Both the position numbers and the translations under genes were made by a program. From Anaerococcus sp. Marseille-Q7828 (GTDB lineage Bacteria; Bacillota; Clostridia; Tissierellales; Peptoniphilaceae), in NCBI RefSeq assembly GCF_949769285.1, contig NZ_OX458331.1, forward strand, positions 1,860,001 to 1,924,000: a stretch of 64,000 nt of DNA, given 5' to 3'. Below, piece after piece: positions 63,326 to 64,000 of the stretch. A model generated the notes under the pieces. The model did not search any database. It was given only the letters and a program-made list of their open reading frames with translations, and was not told the origin of the DNA. Numbering within the stretch: the first letter of the stretch is position 1; each line of letters starts with the position of its first letter.

Positions 63326-64000
63326 CTATTCTCCAATATCTTCATTCCTATACTTATCCATCATCTGACCAAAAACTTCGGCACTTGATGGTGGAGTATA
63401 GCTGATAGCATTGGCTCCTGCTTTAATAGTTTCTAGTATTTGTTCGCCATTCTTACCACCTGTTGCAATTATTGGGAATTTGGGACCAATATCTGCCCTA
63501 ATCTCCCTAAGTAAATCTGCTGTATACTTTCCGCCAGAAACGTTAAGAACCTCTGCCCCTGCCTCAATCTTACCAATATAATCGTCATTTAGACTGGTAA
63601 CAGTTGCTATTACTGGTATGTCAATAAAATCAGCAATTTCTTTGATGTCCGTATTTGGCATAGGAGAATTTACAACAACTCCATAGGCTCCTGCAAGCTC
63701 TGCGTCAATCGCTATATATTTACTCCTTAAACCTTGGGTGGTACCCCCACCAACTCCTACAAAACAAGGTACATTTGATACACTAAGTATGGCATCAGAG
63801 ATTGACCTTTGTGGAGTGTATGGATAAACAGCCATCACGCTATCAGCGTTGGAATTTCTAATGATAGCTAAGTCTGTTGTAAAAAGTAGTGACTTAATTC
63901 TTTTCTCAAAAATTTTGATCCCAGAAGCTTGGTATACTTCCTCAGGAACAGTAATAAATGATTTTCTTAACTTCGAATGAACTTGTGGTATGTATTTTTC
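63326..64000 (-). CDS. TIM-barrel protein of unknown function, C-terminal part (cut by window edge)
   Basis: The reading frame runs off the right edge, so 224 residues are visible and the start is outside. The sequence has ILSVSNVPCFVGVGGGTTQG, GVVVNSPMPNTDIKEIADFI, IPVIATVTSLNDDYIGKIEA, GAEVLNVSGGKYTADLLREI and IIATGGKNGEQILETIKAGA. Repeating beta-alpha units and the Gly-rich phosphate loop IATGGKNGEQI suggest a TIM barrel binding a phosphorylated ligand. I do not recognise a specific enzyme. Confidence 0.75.
   Translation of the reverse strand, partial: EKYIPQVHSKLRKSFITVPEEVYQASGIKIFEKRIKSLLFTTDLAIIRNSNADSVMAVYPYTPQRSISDAILSVSNVPCFVGVGGGTTQGLRSKYIAIDAELAGAYGVVVNSPMPNTDIKEIADFIDIPVIATVTSLNDDYIGKIEAGAEVLNVSGGKYTADLLREIRADIGPKFPIIATGGKNGEQILETIKAGANAISYTPPSSAEVFGQMMDKYRNEDIGE

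Overview
The window is a chromosomal segment of a low-GC, anaerobic Gram-positive bacterium. The best fit is a Gram-positive anaerobic coccus of the Anaerococcus/Peptoniphilus/Finegoldia group (Tissierellia). This is inferred from the AT-rich codon use, strong AGGAGG-type ribosome binding sites, an arginine deiminase, a NADH-dependent ferredoxin:NADP oxidoreductase (NfnAB), a flavodiiron protein, a membrane pyrophosphatase, AddAB in place of RecBCD, and wall-anchored proteins ending in NPKTG sorting signals, one carrying GA (albumin-binding) modules as known from Finegoldia. I ran no database search, so the genus is an inference.

Layout. 1-1830: 5' end of arcA and a divergent AraC-type regulator with two HTH domains. 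1830-10260: a minus-strand rRNA operon read from a consensus promoter at about 10240: 16S, tRNA-Ile, 23S, 5S, then eleven intact tRNAs (Asn, fMet, Met, Glu-CTC, Glu-TTC, Val, Asp, Thr, Gly, Arg-TCT, Arg-ACG). The tRNA part is littered with repeats: a 160-bp tandem array carrying the 3' end of tRNA-Asp, GC-rich elements lying directly behind tRNA 3' ends, and hairpin repeats. The 23S gene has an AT-rich insertion of about 0.3 kb in helix 45. 10.3-14.7 kb: msrA, a split ThrE-type exporter, a membrane J-domain protein and an ABC exporter, all minus. 14.7-17.1 kb: nfnAB. 17.2-20.9 kb: two convergent sortase-type surface proteins, a phosphoesterase and a GA-module protein. 21.2-22.8 kb: divergent aldo/keto reductase and SDR genes.

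22.9-34.5 kb is a five-gene minus-strand operon, yaaA-sbcD-sbcC-addB-addA, in which every stop codon overlaps the next start: DNA end processing and peroxide stress in one transcript. 34.6-37.9 kb is a zinc uptake operon (znuA-znuC-znuB) divergent from a Fur/Zur-type repressor, with a 7-1-7 palindrome at the znuA promoter; ZnuA has an exceptionally long His/Glu/Asp repeat. 37.9-43.7 kb: dicarboxylate/amino-acid symporter, an RmlD-like protein, a small membrane protein, three tandem GC-rich repeats, tRNA-Arg(CCG) overlapping the end of a phosphoesterase gene, and nadE.

43.8-50.4 kb: an acyl-CoA dehydrogenase fused to the C-terminal domain of ETF alpha, a flavodiiron protein, aldehyde dehydrogenase, peroxiredoxin, RidA and a VanY-type carboxypeptidase. 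50.6-57.5 kb: ppk, ppx/gppA, murI, ispE, tRNA-Leu(AAG) and hppA, rich in polyphosphate and pyrophosphate metabolism. 57.7-58.9 kb: rpsF-ssb-rpsR. 58.9-62.3 kb: a complete ykoFEDC-type thiamine-precursor ECF transporter operon behind a TPP riboswitch. 62.4-64.0 kb: a P1-family peptidase and the C-terminal part of a TIM-barrel protein.

No transposase, integrase, phage gene or CRISPR array was found. The most unusual structure is in the non-coding DNA of the rRNA/tRNA region and in the ACAD-EtfA fusion.
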